NCBI RefSeq assembly: GCF_027887165.1
Contig: NC_077231.1
Span: forward strand, 130,668,487 to 130,732,486
Length of the DNA: 64,000 bases
From: Monodelphis domestica
Lineage: Eukaryota; Chordata; Mammalia; Didelphimorphia; Didelphidae
Reading direction: 5' to 3'
Below are positions 51,891 through 63,554 of the stretch, piece after piece. The notes below the pieces were generated by a model, which was given only the letters and a program-made list of their open reading frames with translations, did no database searches and had not been told where the DNA came from. The position numbers and the translations under genes were made by a program. Position 1 is the first letter of the stretch. Every line of letters starts with the position of its first letter.

Positions 51891-54390
51891 GAGAGCCGGA
51901 ATGCTGGATATGTGGACAGTCTGACCTCCTCTTTCCTCAGCTTTCTCAACTCCCATGAGCTTTGTTTTCAGTCTAGCCAGCCTTGTATGGGAGTGACATA
52001 CCTTAGACACCTTCCTCCCTTGACAAATTTATCTCATGTTTCCAGAATTCCCAGGATGGCTCAAAATACTTAGAATGAAGTGAATTCAAAAAGTTCTCAT
52101 AATGGTAATAATTATAATGAAAGCCACATTTCCCAAAGTGAGTTTTCATTAGCTGTCTCACAACTTTGAAATCAACAACTATTTAGGGAGAAAAATGCCA
52201 CAAACACTCTCCACGCATTCTGATTGTTGTGTGATGGTCTTTGTTTCACTACCTATGAGTTCATGACAGCTTCAAGTTGTATTTTTGTGAAGACATCTTT
52301 GATCTACTGCAGGTTTTCTGATTGCTAAACTCAGGAAATAGAATCTGAACTGCTCAAGACGTATTTTTCCGGCAAAAGTGCTTGCTGTCCCTGCTTTCTT
52401 TCTGGTTAAAAGACACCTGCCAGGAGGAGTGAGGCCTAGGGAACTAATGCTTGATTCAGTCCAGCAATGTCTGTCTCTCTGGCATGTCTTCCCATGGCAA
52501 GGATAAAGAGGAAACTTGGGTTTTCTGAATGATAAATATTAATTTTAGTCATGAAAAATAACAGGAACCACATTTTAAAACTTTATGATTATATTATCAC
52601 AGTATTATTTATAGTTTGAAAAAAATGAACCTTGGAACTAAACTTTTTTCTCTCTCTTAAGTTTGTCATTGCAGAAACATGCATTTTTTTCTATTTATCC
52701 TTCGCTTTATTGTAGTTGGTTGATACAGGTGGTTTGAGGAGCAGGAATTGTGCATCATTAAGGAAAAGTACTGTTTTTGTCATCTCTCTGGCAATATCAA
52801 ATAGGAAGGATGTTCCTCTCCTCCCTCATTGTGGTTTTGGCTTTTACCTGTTCAAGATGGAGATGCTCCTTCCTATAAACATGGTAACAGAAATGAATAT
52901 TTTTCTAGTTTTTGATTTAATCAGCTGAAAAGGGTTTTCCCCTTTGCCAAGTGCCAGAAAAATAATTGGGTCCTTTCCTCTCTCCCTCAATTAAAATAAT
53001 CTTCCATAAAAGGCATTGAACTACCAACTTAAATGCCCAATAAATTGGTAGCCTAAACATTTTGTCGTTAAGATATTTACCAAAGTAGTTTACAATGAGG
53101 CATTATATATTAAACGAAGGCAAAACAATTTTTGAATCCCAAATACATCTGAAATTTCTTTCTTGTCTTTCTTAAGGTGCTAAATGATATTTTAGTTCAA
53201 ATCAGTGAAGTCTTTCCCCTTGTTAATTCGGTGTAGTGAAGTAGGCAGGCAATTGTATTTGTCTAGAAAAGAACCTGTCATGGGCAAATACACCTCTTTT
53301 AGGGAAACCTGCTCTCATCTCAGTTAAACTGAACAAGGTGGAAATCTCTCAATTTGTTAAAATAATTTTGAGATTATCTTTAGCTATTTTTGAATATGGA
53401 ATTAGAATTAGCACCCCTCTCCCCCCACTTCCAGTTCTGATTTTGTAATTGGCTTTCTTTATTATATTAACCTAGAGGAAATTAGGTCTCCTTTGATATG
53501 TTTTGTGGTCTAAAACATGACCCCAGCAGGTTAATTATATCTTGCTCTTTTTCCATTTGTGAAAGGAGAAAAAAAACCCTACAACTATTTTCTGGAGAAT
53601 AAATCCTAGGAAGATACAAATGATGTTGGAGTCATGGGCTCATTAAGGAAATGCAAACATAAACAGATGAAAGAAATTAAGAAATCCTTTAAAAAGAGCT
53701 TAAATGTTTTGGACTTTTCCAAAAGACCCATGATTTCCACACCGTGAATTCATTCTGGCCAAGGGTCTTCATGAGTTGCTGTACCAAAATTATGCTATCA
53801 CCTGGTGACTAGTCTTCAGGCCACAAGGCTCTAAGGACCTTGACTGGATGGTCCTTAGGATATGGAAACATTGCTTCTCACTGTTGTTTTTCTCTTTATT
53901 TTTTTTTGAGCTTATACTGCTCACAATTTTACACTATTTTTCTCCCAAAGATCTTATGAATAAATGTTATTCGTTTGCTTTTGACTTCGAAAGCCTTCTG
54001 CTTGACAAATGGTATAAATATTTGCTGACTATGGTGATTTCTAGGATATTTTGCTCTCCTCATTTTGGTAATTAATTTATGTCACTTAAATGTCAACATA
54101 AATTTGTTATAATCAGTGTTTGTTTTTCTTTCCATTCATTTTAGCTGCAATAATTGGATTAAATAGGTCAGGTTTGAGTTGTTTTATTGCACATCATGTC
54201 TTTTTTCTCATTTTTATACTTTCTTTGTATTAGCTTTGTAGTAATATTAGTTTTTTCTCTAAGGAGTTAGTGGTCCAACTATAAGATGTTTTAAAGATGA
54301 CTCTTAAATCAGTAAAAAGGCATAATGAGTCATATTTTATCTTTAAAATAGGATAGGGGAGTGGAGGAGGGGAGGAGAAGGGAGGGAAAT
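51891..54390. other. Repeat-poor island
   Basis: About 2.5 kb in which I recognise no SINE, LINE, LTR or simple repeat, the longest such run here. Frames are short (the largest, 53848-54075, has no domain and is Phe/Leu-rich). No CpG cluster, splice-bounded exon or RNA gene is evident. It could be constrained noncoding DNA or merely old sequence. Confidence 0.5.
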
Positions 54391-54394
54391 TCAT

Positions 54395-54565
54395 TTCCTC
54401 TCTCTAGAGTTAGAACTGCCCTTAAAAAGCCATCTAGTTATCCCTTCTAATTTTAGAGAGGAGGAAACTAAGGTCAAGAGGGTAAATGACTTATCCAAAG
54501 TCATGTGGGTAGTGATGGGAAGAATTTGGATTCAGGTCTTTTTGACTGCAAAACCATGCATGATT
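54395..54565 (-). mobile_element. CR1/MIR-like ancient fragment
   Basis: 'tagagttagaactgccctta', 'aagccatctagttatccctt', 'gaggaggaaactaaggtcaa', 'aaatgacttatccaaagtca' resemble 39150-39320. Orientation relative to that piece is the same; strand assignment follows MIR convention and is uncertain. Confidence 0.45.
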
Positions 54566-54689
54566 GCCACTACTTCTTTCATTTTTTGGTGGGTGATGCT
54601 ATTTTGTAATTGCCATTTTCAACAACTTCCAATTCATTTCTCAGAGAAAATACCCATGATTCATGGCATGAAACTTTTAAAAATTAGTT

Positions 54690-54960
54690 AAGAATATTTT
54701 TCCATGGTTATGTGATTCATATTCTTTCCCTCCCCTCTTTCTTCCCCCCCACCCTAAGCTGATGAGCAATTCCATTGGGTTATACATGTATCATTCTTCA
54801 AAACCTATTTCCATGTTATTAATATTTGCAATAGAGTGAGCATTTAAAGTCAAATCCCCAATCATATACCCATCAAACCATGTGATCGGTCATATGTTTT
54901 TCTTCTACATTTCCACTTCTACAGTTCTTTCTCTGGATTTGGTCAGGGTTCTTTCTCATA
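54690..54960 (-). mobile_element. L1 3'UTR fragment
   Basis: Minus-strand: 'ttccatggttatgtgattca', 'aaaacctatttccatgttat', 'agtcaaatccccaatcatat', 'acagttctttctctggattt'. It ends at a (GTA)n tract where another repeat begins. Confidence 0.9.
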
Positions 54961-54979
54961 GTAGTAGTAGTAGTCGTCG
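54961..54979. repeat. Short (GTA)n / (GTC)n tract
   Basis: Four GTA-type units followed by GTC units; it marks the junction between the L1 3'UTR and an unclassified repeat and may be the tail of the latter. Confidence 0.8.
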
Positions 54980-55345
54980 TTTCTCAGTAACTGAGAATGA
55001 TGATTGTCTTTGTGCATTTTCATCTCTGATAGATGAGTGTGCACAAAGACACTTGTGCGTGAAGGAGATTTAAGTGGAAGAGTCGATGCACAGAGACAAT
55101 CCCACTCTCTTGGCGTTGGAAGCCTGGGTCCAGTGGCATGAAAAGTCGTTACACCTGGAGACTTCCTCAGCTGCATTGGATGGCTGTGTTGTCTTTTGTG
55201 CTCCAACATGCCCTAAGCACTCCACAGTGCTTTGCTGAGTCACCATCTCAGCCATTGAACCTTCTTATTGGTTTCTTCTGTCTGTTTGGCCAAAGCAGTC
55301 TTCACATGCTGGCCACTGATACCATGATAAACTTCTGTTGCTATT
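54980..55345. mobile_element. Unclassified interspersed repeat, copy 2
   Basis: GC-richer than its surroundings. Landmarks: 'gtgtgcacaaagacacttgt', 'gcgtgaaggagatttaagtg', 'caatcccactctcttggcgt', 'acacctggagacttcctcag', 'ctaagcactccacagtgctt', 'aaagcagtcttcacatgctg'. Its second half aligns in order with 35110-35475. The (GTA)n at its left could be a reversed RTE-type microsatellite tail, which would put it on the minus strand, but this is not proven. No intact frame of substance. Confidence 0.55.
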
Positions 55346-55554
55346 TCTTTATTCCTTCTAATCTTTTTTCTAGCCTCTAGTCTTAACCCACTGCTTTCTA
55401 GTTTTCAGCTTCCCTCCACAGGCGATTCAAATCCATGTGAGAAATCTATGTAGAACTGGTTCTCTACAATGAAGGACCTCAGAACGAGAAAAATAAAAAA
55501 CAAATAAGAAAGAAGTAAAGGAAGTAAATGACATTTTAGAAAAGTTTTATTTAA

Positions 55555-55745
55555 TACATCAATAGTGAAAACTGAATGAGGACAAAAAAGGAATATACCT
55601 TTTTTTTCATCAGCACATGGTACATATACAAAAATTGACCATGTACTGGGGCATAAAAACTTTACAATCAAATGTAGAAAAGCAGAAATAATAAATGCAA
55701 ATGAAGTACCAAAAAGTAACAGCAAGGTATAAACATACCTATTTT
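55555..55745 (+). mobile_element. L1 ORF2 endonuclease fragment
   Basis: Plus frame reads HGTYTKIDHVLGHK, the conserved C-terminal motif of the L1 endonuclease (the SKIDHxLGHK-type block containing the catalytic Asp-His), followed by CRKAEIINAN. It is the only endonuclease-domain L1 piece seen in the window, isolated from RT. A 197-codon minus frame over this place (55405-55998) is its antisense shadow. Confidence 0.82.
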
Positions 55746-55839
55746 CCCAGAGTTGCAAAGTTGCCTTAATATTTGATAATTTAGTGAGTATGAGGTACCT
55801 CACACTTATGATTGAGATTTCTTTAATTATTTGGGGAGC

Positions 55840-56160
55840 CGATACACTGTGGCACAATCGAATGTAATGGACTTCTCCATTAATAGCAATGCAGTGACTG
55901 AACAACTTGGAGGAACCTACTAGAAAAACCACTCTCCACATCCAGAGGGAACACAGTGGGAGTAAAAACGCCAAAAAAAACCAACTGCTTGAACACATGG
56001 GTCAAAGGGATATGGTTGGGGATGTAGACTAAATGAACATCCTAGTGCAGACAACAACATGGAAATAGCTTCTGATCAAGGACACAAGTAATACCCAATG
56101 AAATTGTGTGTTGACTGCGGGAAGAGTGGGTGGAGGGCAATAATGTGATTAATTGTCCTG
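55840..56160 (+). mobile_element. L1 3' end fragment
   Basis: Plus-strand L1: 'gatacactgtggcacaatcg', 'aatgtaatggacttctccat', 'ccacatccagagggaacaca', 'gttggggatgtagactaaat', 'gtgtgttgactgcgggaaga'. The terminal ~40 bases and A-tail are missing. It follows the endonuclease piece with RT deleted, so it may be the same, internally deleted element. Confidence 0.9.
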
Positions 56161-56284
56161 GATCATTGCATTGGCATGAAGTTTTTATTTAGTTATATAG
56201 TCTATAATACTTTGATGTCCCTCATTCCTTACTCTTGAACTGTATCATTCCACATAATTTCATTGTCCTTTTGCATCAACTCAT

Positions 56285-56345
56285 CAGTGAACAAACATTT
56301 ATTAAATGCTTAATCTGTACCAGGCAGTGTGCTAAGCACTGTCCA
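56285..56345 (-). mobile_element. L2 3' terminus, reversed
   Basis: 'aacaaacatttattaaatgc', 'ttaatctgtaccaggcagtg', 'tgctaagcactg': only the last ~60 bases of L2. Confidence 0.75.
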
Positions 56346-57218
56346 CCAATGTTGAAATTGTCTCCTATCTTCATTGTATTTAGAAGGTCTTATTGAGTTC
56401 TTTGTAGAATTTCCATCTCTTTGCTACAAAAACATGTAATCAGAAAAGCTGCAATTATTTTCATTGTGTTCTTTTTCAGAAACTCATTATGAGTCCTGAA
56501 ATATAAAATGATGAAATGTTCAATGAAATTATGTTTCTTGTTGCCTTTGGATACACAATAAAATCATGAAAATGCTTTTACACTTCAGGAAGATTTTCTT
56601 TCATTTATCTATAACTTATGTCTTTTGACTTTTTCCTTTCTTTCTCTTACAGTGAATATACGAAGAATATACAATTTATTTCCTTAAGAAATCTGTTCAC
56701 TCATTGATCATTGGTTAAATTTCTTACATTTGGAATACCGTGTTTATACATGGCTTAAAAACTGTGTGATTTTTAGTAGCTTCTGTTTCTTTCCCTATCA
56801 CTTTGCCAGCATCATTACACAGGTAGGAATGGGCATTTTAATTAATTTATTAGGCTGATAGGACCAAAGCATTTATCACCCAGTGACCAGCATATTGATG
56901 GCTGAACCTCTTGGCCCTAGAAAGCAGACACAGTTTGTTGTCATGTTCAGAGTGACAGAAACTTCCAAAGCTCGTGTGCCTCTGACATAGCTTTCAAGAA
57001 CTCCATTGCTCTATGCCATATTAAAGTATTAGAGAAGGACTTCATGGAAATTTAGTTAGTCTTTCAAATTTGGCAATTAATTTTTATAACTTTTAATTTA
57101 TAGAATTAAAAAATTAATAATATAAAGTTCTAACTATCCCAGCTTCTTGGCCTGGCTAACTTAAATAATGAATTTCTCTCCTGATGTGTTGTAATAAAAA
57201 AGACCAAACTTATGGTTC
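56346..57218. other. Unassigned AT-rich sequence
   Basis: About 870 bases with no recognised element. Confidence 0.45.
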
Positions 57219-57229
57219 AAGAAACAATA

Positions 57230-57415
57230 AGAATGGGGCAAGCAGATGGCTCAGTGGGTGAAGCTCCAGGTCTGGAGTCAGGAGGACCTGGGTTCAAATC
57301 TGTCTTCAGAAACTTCACAGCTGTGCGACCCTGGGCAAGTCACTTAATTCTCTTTGCCAAGGCTTTGTCCTTCTATCTTAGAGTTGTTATTAAGATAGAA
57401 TATAAGGGTTAAAAA
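57230..57415 (+). mobile_element. WSINE1-like SINE with 11-bp target-site duplication
   Basis: Plus-strand: 'gcagatggctcagtgggtga', 'acctgggttcaaatctgtct', 'gcgaccctgggcaagtcact', 'tcttagagttgttattaaga'. 'aagaaacaata' flanks it (57219-57229 and 57416-57426). Confidence 0.93.
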
Positions 57416-57714
57416 AAGAAACAATAGGGACCGAATCTTTGATTTTATTGGTACAATGAGCTCCTGAGCTCCTTGAATAAGGAAATACCATTTACCAAAG
57501 CAAACTGGCACCTTCTTGGCAATTTATAATGCTTAGAAAGTTGCCTGGAGTATTGAATGATTAAGTGATGTGTCCCAGGGTCACATACACAGTATATGTC
57601 AGAGAACCCTAATTTTGGGGTAGATTCTTTAGCACTCCACCAGTGGTGTCCAACTCTTATAGAGATGGCTCTCTGGGCTTTGTATTAACAGAAAAGCTAA
57701 AAATAACATTATTT

Positions 57715-57955
57715 ATATCATCATTCAGTTGTTTTAATTATGCCCAATGCTTGGAGACCCCATTTGGGGTTTTATTGTCAAAGATTCTGGAGTTGTTTGT
57801 CATTTCCTTTTTGAGCTCATTTTACAGATGAAGAAACTAAGGCAAATAGGGTTAAGTGCCCAGGGAGCTGGTAAGTGGCTGAGGCCAGATTTGAATGCAG
57901 GATGATGAGTCTTTTTGACTCCAGAACTGACATTCTACATTGTGCCATCTATTTA
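57715..57955 (-). mobile_element. Mar1-like SINE
   Basis: Minus-strand: 'cattcagttgttttaattat', 'gaccccatttggggttttat', 'tcattttacagatgaagaaa', tRNA-like end 'attgtgccatctat'. Confidence 0.88.
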
Positions 57956-59020
57956 TGTTGTAGTATATGATTATTTAGTAAACTATTTCCTGATTACATT
58001 TCAGTCTTCATCAATGCTTGTCTTTATGGATTGCAAGTTTGACAACTCTGCACTACAGCATAACACTGCATAGATTAGGAAGAAATAATTTATTTGAAGA
58101 CTTGTTTTTATATTCAAGAAATTTAGTGCCTGAACTCATCTTTCTAAACCTTTTTTTATTTATTTCCATCTTTATTTTATTAATCTGTATTCTTTGCAGT
58201 CTTGACTTTATTTGATAGATAGAAAATTACAATTATATGGAAATTAAGATCGTTTCCTTGTTTTTCTTGTATATTTCTACCTCGAGAGAAAGAATTGATA
58301 AAAGGAAATTAGCAAGATAATTTTATATATGCATGTATATTTTTTGTCAAATGCTGCTTTCTTTAATGGGGGAGAGAGGAGTTAACTGTGTATTTCAATG
58401 TCAAACAAATAGATTTAAATTTAAAATTATTCAGAGCCTTGATTGGGTGTGAAATCCTGGTTGGTGCAGTTACCACTTTTTTTTTTTCTATTTTAATGAT
58501 AACACTGTGACTTAGTTTAAACTTGTTTTTCTTTGTGCATTCTCTGTTGATGGTGAGGTCTTTTAGATATTCCTGCTTGTGAGTGAAATTGTGTTGATTG
58601 CATCAAGCTCCAGAACATTGCAGCCTTCTGAATAAGACTTATAATCACTCCAAAGAGTTTGACACAACTCTCTGAACAGGAAAAACAAAGTGGATGAAGA
58701 ATGTTTGCTCTCTTAGACTATTATGAAATCAAGATTCTAAAGTTTCTTTCTTTTCTTTGTGCTTCTGGAAAGTTTGACATTATCTCAGTCATTGCTTCCC
58801 AGAAGGAATAGGAGAAATTTTATTTCCCATGGGACACTTTATTGTTATTCAGTTTGTTGCAGTTATATTCTGTTAATGTGTTACTTGCTCCTGGAGTGTT
58901 CCAACCACACCTAACTCTGTACTATCCTCTGTACTATCCACTCAGCTTTATACTCACTGCGTTTGTCTTCCAACTTTGAACTGCTTCTACTTCAACTCTG
59001 TACTAGTCGCTTCTGTGCCA
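57956..59020. other. Unassigned AT-rich sequence
   Basis: About 1.06 kb; no supported gene or named repeat. A T-run lies at 58481-58490. Confidence 0.45.
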
Positions 59021-59024
59021 CTAG

Positions 59025-59280
59025 GGCTGCTAGATGGTGAAAAGGATAGACTAATGGCTCTGGAGTCAGAAGACCCGAGTTCAGATTTAACTTCACATAA
59101 CTAGTTGTATAATCCTGGGCAGCTCACTTAAACTTTGTTCCCCTCAGTTTCCTCATCTGTAAAATGGAGATAATAATAACACCTCTCATGGTTATTATGA
59201 GGATCAAATGATATAATGCACTCAGTGCATTTTCTAACACAGTAAGCACTGTTAGTTGTTGTTGTTATTATTACTTTATT
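59025..59280 (+). mobile_element. MIR/THER1 SINE, full length
   Basis: Plus-strand: 'gggctgctagatggtgaaaa', 'ctctggagtcagaagacccg', 'agttcagatttaacttcaca', 'tcagtttcctcatctgtaaa', 'atggagataataataacacc', 'gaggatcaaatgatataatg'. Best preserved MIR here. Confidence 0.93.
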
Positions 59281-59404
59281 TATACAGCAGTCCTGTATGA
59301 AAAACCATACTTAAATTCTTTGGTCAGTCTAGTGAAGGACACAGCTATGGAATTTTGTTTACCCTTTTAGCTAAAAGAATAAAGAATAATTAAAAAAAAT
59401 ACCA

Positions 59405-60300
59405 AAAAGGACTCACGAAGTACTAGGGAAATTCAACAATTCTGGCATTGTGTCCCAAATTGTTGTTCTCTGACTCTGGTGAGCCAAAGATGATGGTTAT
59501 CTTATCCATTAGCAACACCTGGGGTCCTTGTGAATTTGAGGATAGAGGCTCAGTGAGGGCTGGACTCACGCCTGAGTTGCCCGTGGTGGAAGACACATGA
59601 CTGACCCAAAGTGAAAGCAGGGCTTTATCAATGAATTCTTTTGGCAAGGAGCCTGACAGGCCAATGTTCTGGTTTTGGTTAACGTTGTTTGATAAGAATT
59701 GGCTCAGAGCCTGATGATTATGCAACTCTTTCCTGGTTTAATCTTTCTGTGTGAGCTGGTTCAGGTTTATGATGGCTCCGGATGTCCATTCCTTGCATGT
59801 ACATGCCTTTTTTTATCTCTTGTATATGGTGTGAAGGCTTCAGACCTTCAATGTTTGAAGTGGTTTTAGAACCTTCTGTTTAGCTTCTGGGTGTGAGCAG
59901 GCTCCTCAATGAAGGTCAGAGACCTTTTGAGATAAACCACAGCTCTGGAATCTGTGGATGTTGTCTCAAAGTCTTGAACTTTGCTTCTTACTCGAGGCTC
60001 TGGAATCTGTTTGCTTTTGTCTGAGGATTTTGGAACTTCTTCGTTTTGCTTTCTAGCTCTATCTATTTGCTATGTTTGTTGCTGATTTGTTGGGGCCTAA
60101 GAATTGTCGCTCTCAGATCCTTGGTTCCCAAACCTCATTAACTCCAGAGAAGTCCAGAGAGTATACTTGACTATCTGCATGAGTAGTGTCTGTGGGTTTC
60201 TTCTGTCTTGTGGGTCTCCTCTCTCTTGCCCCTTAACTCTTTAGATGCCTGTGATACATGAGTAGCAAATTCTCTGATTGGTCACCCTGTATCGGAAGGA
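59405..60300. other. Unexplained GC-richer block with degenerate internal repeats
   Basis: About 900 bases visibly richer in G and C than the flanks. A 100-codon minus frame (59423-59725) carries no domain I recognise. Between 59850 and 60060 three imperfect units occur, each with a 'tctg..tt' start, a 'tttt(g)gaac(c)tt' or 'cttgaacttt' middle and a 'tagctt'/'gcttct' end; the two right-hand units share 'gctctggaatctgt'. On the minus strand a CCAATCA motif lies near 60275. It could be a decayed retroviral segment or LTR, or an unknown repeat. I cannot assign it. Confidence 0.45.
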
Positions 60301-60765
60301 AAAAAATTTTTTTTGTGTTATGTGTGCTTTCTGATACTACGGGAAGGCTGAACTCCAAGCTAAATTTGACTTCTCTGAAAAAGACATCTTATTTCACGTA
60401 CCTTCTTGATAATTCTAGAACTTGTCAGTTTTAGGCAAAGTAGAATGTTTATTCTTAGGATGACTCTAGAAAGGATCCTTCCATCTACATAAAATAGAGT
60501 TCTTAAAAAAAAGAAAAGGTCAAGCAGCAAACCTGATCTGTTTTGAAGAAGAGAAACATATTTAAATGGAATTTAACTCCTTTGTAGCAAAAAAAAAACC
60601 AACAAAAACCCACACCTTGAACAAATAAATTAGTGCTGAGAGTTTATAAGATACAAAACTGTAATGGATCTAAGAAAAATGAGTTTTTTTATTGTTTTTG
60701 TAGTTAAACAATTGAATGATTATTAGAGAGTAATTTCTCCCCCCCATTAATGCTTTAAGGAAAAA
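60301..60765. other. Unassigned sequence
   Basis: About 465 bases, with A-rich runs near 60505 and 60590; nothing recognised. Confidence 0.4.
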
Positions 60766-60767
60766 AA

Positions 60768-60955
60768 AACCCAAATCCTTACCTGTTGTCTTAGAATCAA
60801 TACTAAGTATTAGTTCTAAGACAGAAGAATGGTAAGGGCTAGGTAGTTGGAGTTAAGTCACTTGCCCAGGATCACACAACTAAGAAATATTTAAAGTCAC
60901 ATTTGAACTCAGAACTTCTGGTCTCACCTCTCTATCCAGTGAGTCACTTAGCTCC
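60768..60955 (-). mobile_element. WSINE1-like SINE
   Basis: Minus-strand: 'ttgtcttagaatcaatacta', 'cttgcccaggatcacacaac', tRNA-like end 'ctctatccagtgagtcactt'. Older than most copies. Confidence 0.9.
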
Positions 60956-61758
60956 CACCTCACCTCTGCCCTCACCCCTACCCAATTTACCCTTAAGTGA
61001 GAAAGGGAAGATGGAACTAGTATCAATTAAACCTTAATTTGAACTGATATATCCTCTTCTCCTTTTCCATCCAATCAAAGATCAGGAAGGAAGATGATGG
61101 AAAAGACTAAATTCATGCATTAACAGGAGAAGACATGAATGAAATGAATTAAATCAAGCACAATCTTTTGAATATGAACTTGCTTATAATAATAGGAACA
61201 AAATTTATTTATATTTAATAATATTCCTCTGGATTTATTATAGGTTGTCTAATTGAAAATTAAGAAATTAAAATATTTGCAATATGTTACTTTTTCATGC
61301 TTATACTTTTTTCCAATTCTCTCTATATTTCCCATGGAAAATTTGAAAGTACAGGATTTCCTGAAACCTTGTGCTCACTTTATTTCCTATATGTTAGAAA
61401 TATATTTCTAGTCTCACAGCCCCATAAAAGAAAGCTCCTTTTCTTCCTTTCTCTTTACTACTTTGTTTTCTTTCAAGGCAAATGGTTCAAAGTAATTGGT
61501 TACTAATAGTTGTTTGAATTTACCCTTCCTTCCTAGTGAATATTGTTCTTTAAATTTTTTCCATACTAAATTCAGTTCAAGGAGTAGTTTCTTTTAATTC
61601 CTTAGAAAATAGCTACAGAGGAAATGAGATGTCATGGAAGAAGAGAGGTTTTATCCATTGAGGACTGTGTGCCTATGTATAAAACTGCTTTATATTTAGT
61701 GAGAAAAGTTTAATTGGATCATGTTGGAATAAATGATTTTGTTGAATTGATGAGGATG
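60956..61758. other. Unassigned AT-rich sequence
   Basis: About 800 bases, no supported feature. Confidence 0.45.
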
Positions 61759-61759
61759 A

Positions 61760-62010
61760 ATTAACTAGCATTTTTACAGCATCTTACTATAGATCAGGTA
61801 TGGTGCTTATTACTTTATAAATCTTTTTTCATTTGATCCTTACAATAACCCTGGGAGGTAGGAGCAATCATTTGTATTTAACAATTGAGAAACTGAAGCA
61901 AACAGAGGTTAAGTGTCTTACCCAGAATCACATAGCTAATAATTTTGTGACTGAATTTGAACTCACCCTGACTCTAGGCACAATTCTTTATCTTCTCTGC
62001 TGCCTAGCTA
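61760..62010 (-). mobile_element. MIR/THER1 SINE, near full length
   Basis: 'aactagcatttttacagcat', 'catttgatccttacaataac', 'cctgggaggtaggagcaatc', 'agaggttaagtgtcttaccc', 'ctctgctgcctagctacc'. Confidence 0.92.
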
Positions 62011-62834
62011 CCATAGCCTCTAGCAAATTTAAAAAAGTATAGACATTTGTAATTATTTAGGACCCTAAAGGAATTAGGTATAAAAAGACAAAATGTGTGC
62101 ATGAGTCTAGAAATTTCACACCTGACCCAGTAATAAAGGAATGTGTTTGAGTCAAGAATTTTGTAAGGAGCTTAAGTCCCATAGATCTCAAAGAAGCTGG
62201 TTATTGCCCGAGTACTAGAATATGTAAATATAAGAAAAAACATATAGAGAAAATTATTTAGTGTAAAAGGTGGGGAAAAAGAAAACTAAAATTAATGTTT
62301 CAGTAGGAACATGTGAAACATGATTTGCCAGCAGTGGTTAGGAAATTAAGAGAAGCACACTTTTTTATTTACCCTCCCCAAAAGTGGTATTTATATACCA
62401 AAAATGCAATAACTTGTTTTAAAGCTCATTTGAATTAGAAATTTTCAAGTTATTAGAGACCTAAAAGTTGGAATTATAGGATCAAAGTAAGGAATTGAGA
62501 AAAAAAAGAATTTCAGATTAAAATGGTGACAATTTAATGCTCAGGGAAAATGTAATAATTACTACAGAGAAAGTCCAGATAGAGGAAGTAAATCATAACT
62601 GAAAAGTAGAGCCCAACCAGATATAACAGGAATTTACTAATTGAGATTTATAAGTAGTGGCTTGATGTTTTTATTTTCTAATTGTAGGAGAAACAAATAT
62701 GACTTTATAATTGAGAAATGATAGGAACCTGAAAGGTCTTGAATTTTTATCCTAAAAATTTTGAAATGAATTTTAAGCCTAAAAAGTTAATTGAAATCTT
62801 AAATACCCCCAGAGTAGAAACATAATTTACTAAA
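62011..62834. other. Unassigned AT-rich sequence
   Basis: About 820 bases, no supported feature. Confidence 0.45.
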
Positions 62835-63190
62835 CTCTGACACAGTCTCCTTCACTCTAACTACTAACTTCCTTGTCTCCCTTTAAGTCCAAACTAAAAT
62901 ACCACCTTCTAGAGGAAGCTTTCCTATTCCCCTCTTAATTCCAGAACTTTTCCCCTTTAATCCCTTTCTATTTTTCTGGGATATAGTTTGTTATATTGGA
63001 AATAACTTTTGGATAAAGCTATTGAATATAGCTTCTTATGTATTTATTTGTTTATTGTTTCCTCTATTAGATTGTAAGTCCCTTGAGTGCAGGGATAGTC
63101 TTTTGCCTCTTTCTGTATCTCCAGCTCTTAGCACAGTACTTGGTACATAGTGAGTGCTTAAAAATTAATTATTGAATTGCACTGAATAGT
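62835..63190 (+). mobile_element. L2 3' end (~350 bp)
   Basis: Plus-strand: 'tttaagtccaaactaaaata', 'ccaccttctagaggaagctt', 'ttagattgtaagtcccttga', 'gtgcagggatagtcttttgc', 'cttagcacagtacttggtac'. The longest plus-strand L2 3'UTR here. Confidence 0.92.
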
Positions 63191-63550
63191 CTAGTCTAGT
63201 TTTTCTTTAAAAAGTAGGGAAGCTCTCCCTGAAACTTGATTGATTCAGAAACCTAAGACTTGAGTTCCACATTGACTGGGTCCTAAAAAAATGAGGTCAT
63301 GAAGAGTCAGTACTCTTCAGATTTGACAGATGTTATAATGCCAAATACACTTTTGATCAGATGTATTTCCAAAAAAGAGATGAGATGGCATACTGAATCA
63401 GGAAGTGTAATAAAACATCATGGAATCACTGTTGAGTATCTTTTCATATAAATAAATTGTTAAGATAATATATAAATTTTTCATTTCAGTTGAGTCATTC
63501 CTGATATAGAAATAGAGCAGTTCTACAGAACTGAGCAGTTCTATTTATTT
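63191..63550. other. Unassigned sequence
   Basis: About 360 bases; a 'gagcagttcta' pair repeats at about 63514 and 63533, just before the SINE. Confidence 0.4.
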
Positions 63551-63554
63551 TTTT

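Noticed and set aside
55405..55998. 197-codon minus frame, the longest in the window
   Set aside because: It is antisense to an L1 endonuclease fragment and an L1 3' end; hydrophobic composition comes from the T-rich antisense strand.
59423..59725. 100-codon minus frame considered as a gene
   Set aside because: No recognisable domain, no promoter or exon structure; retained only as part of an unexplained block.
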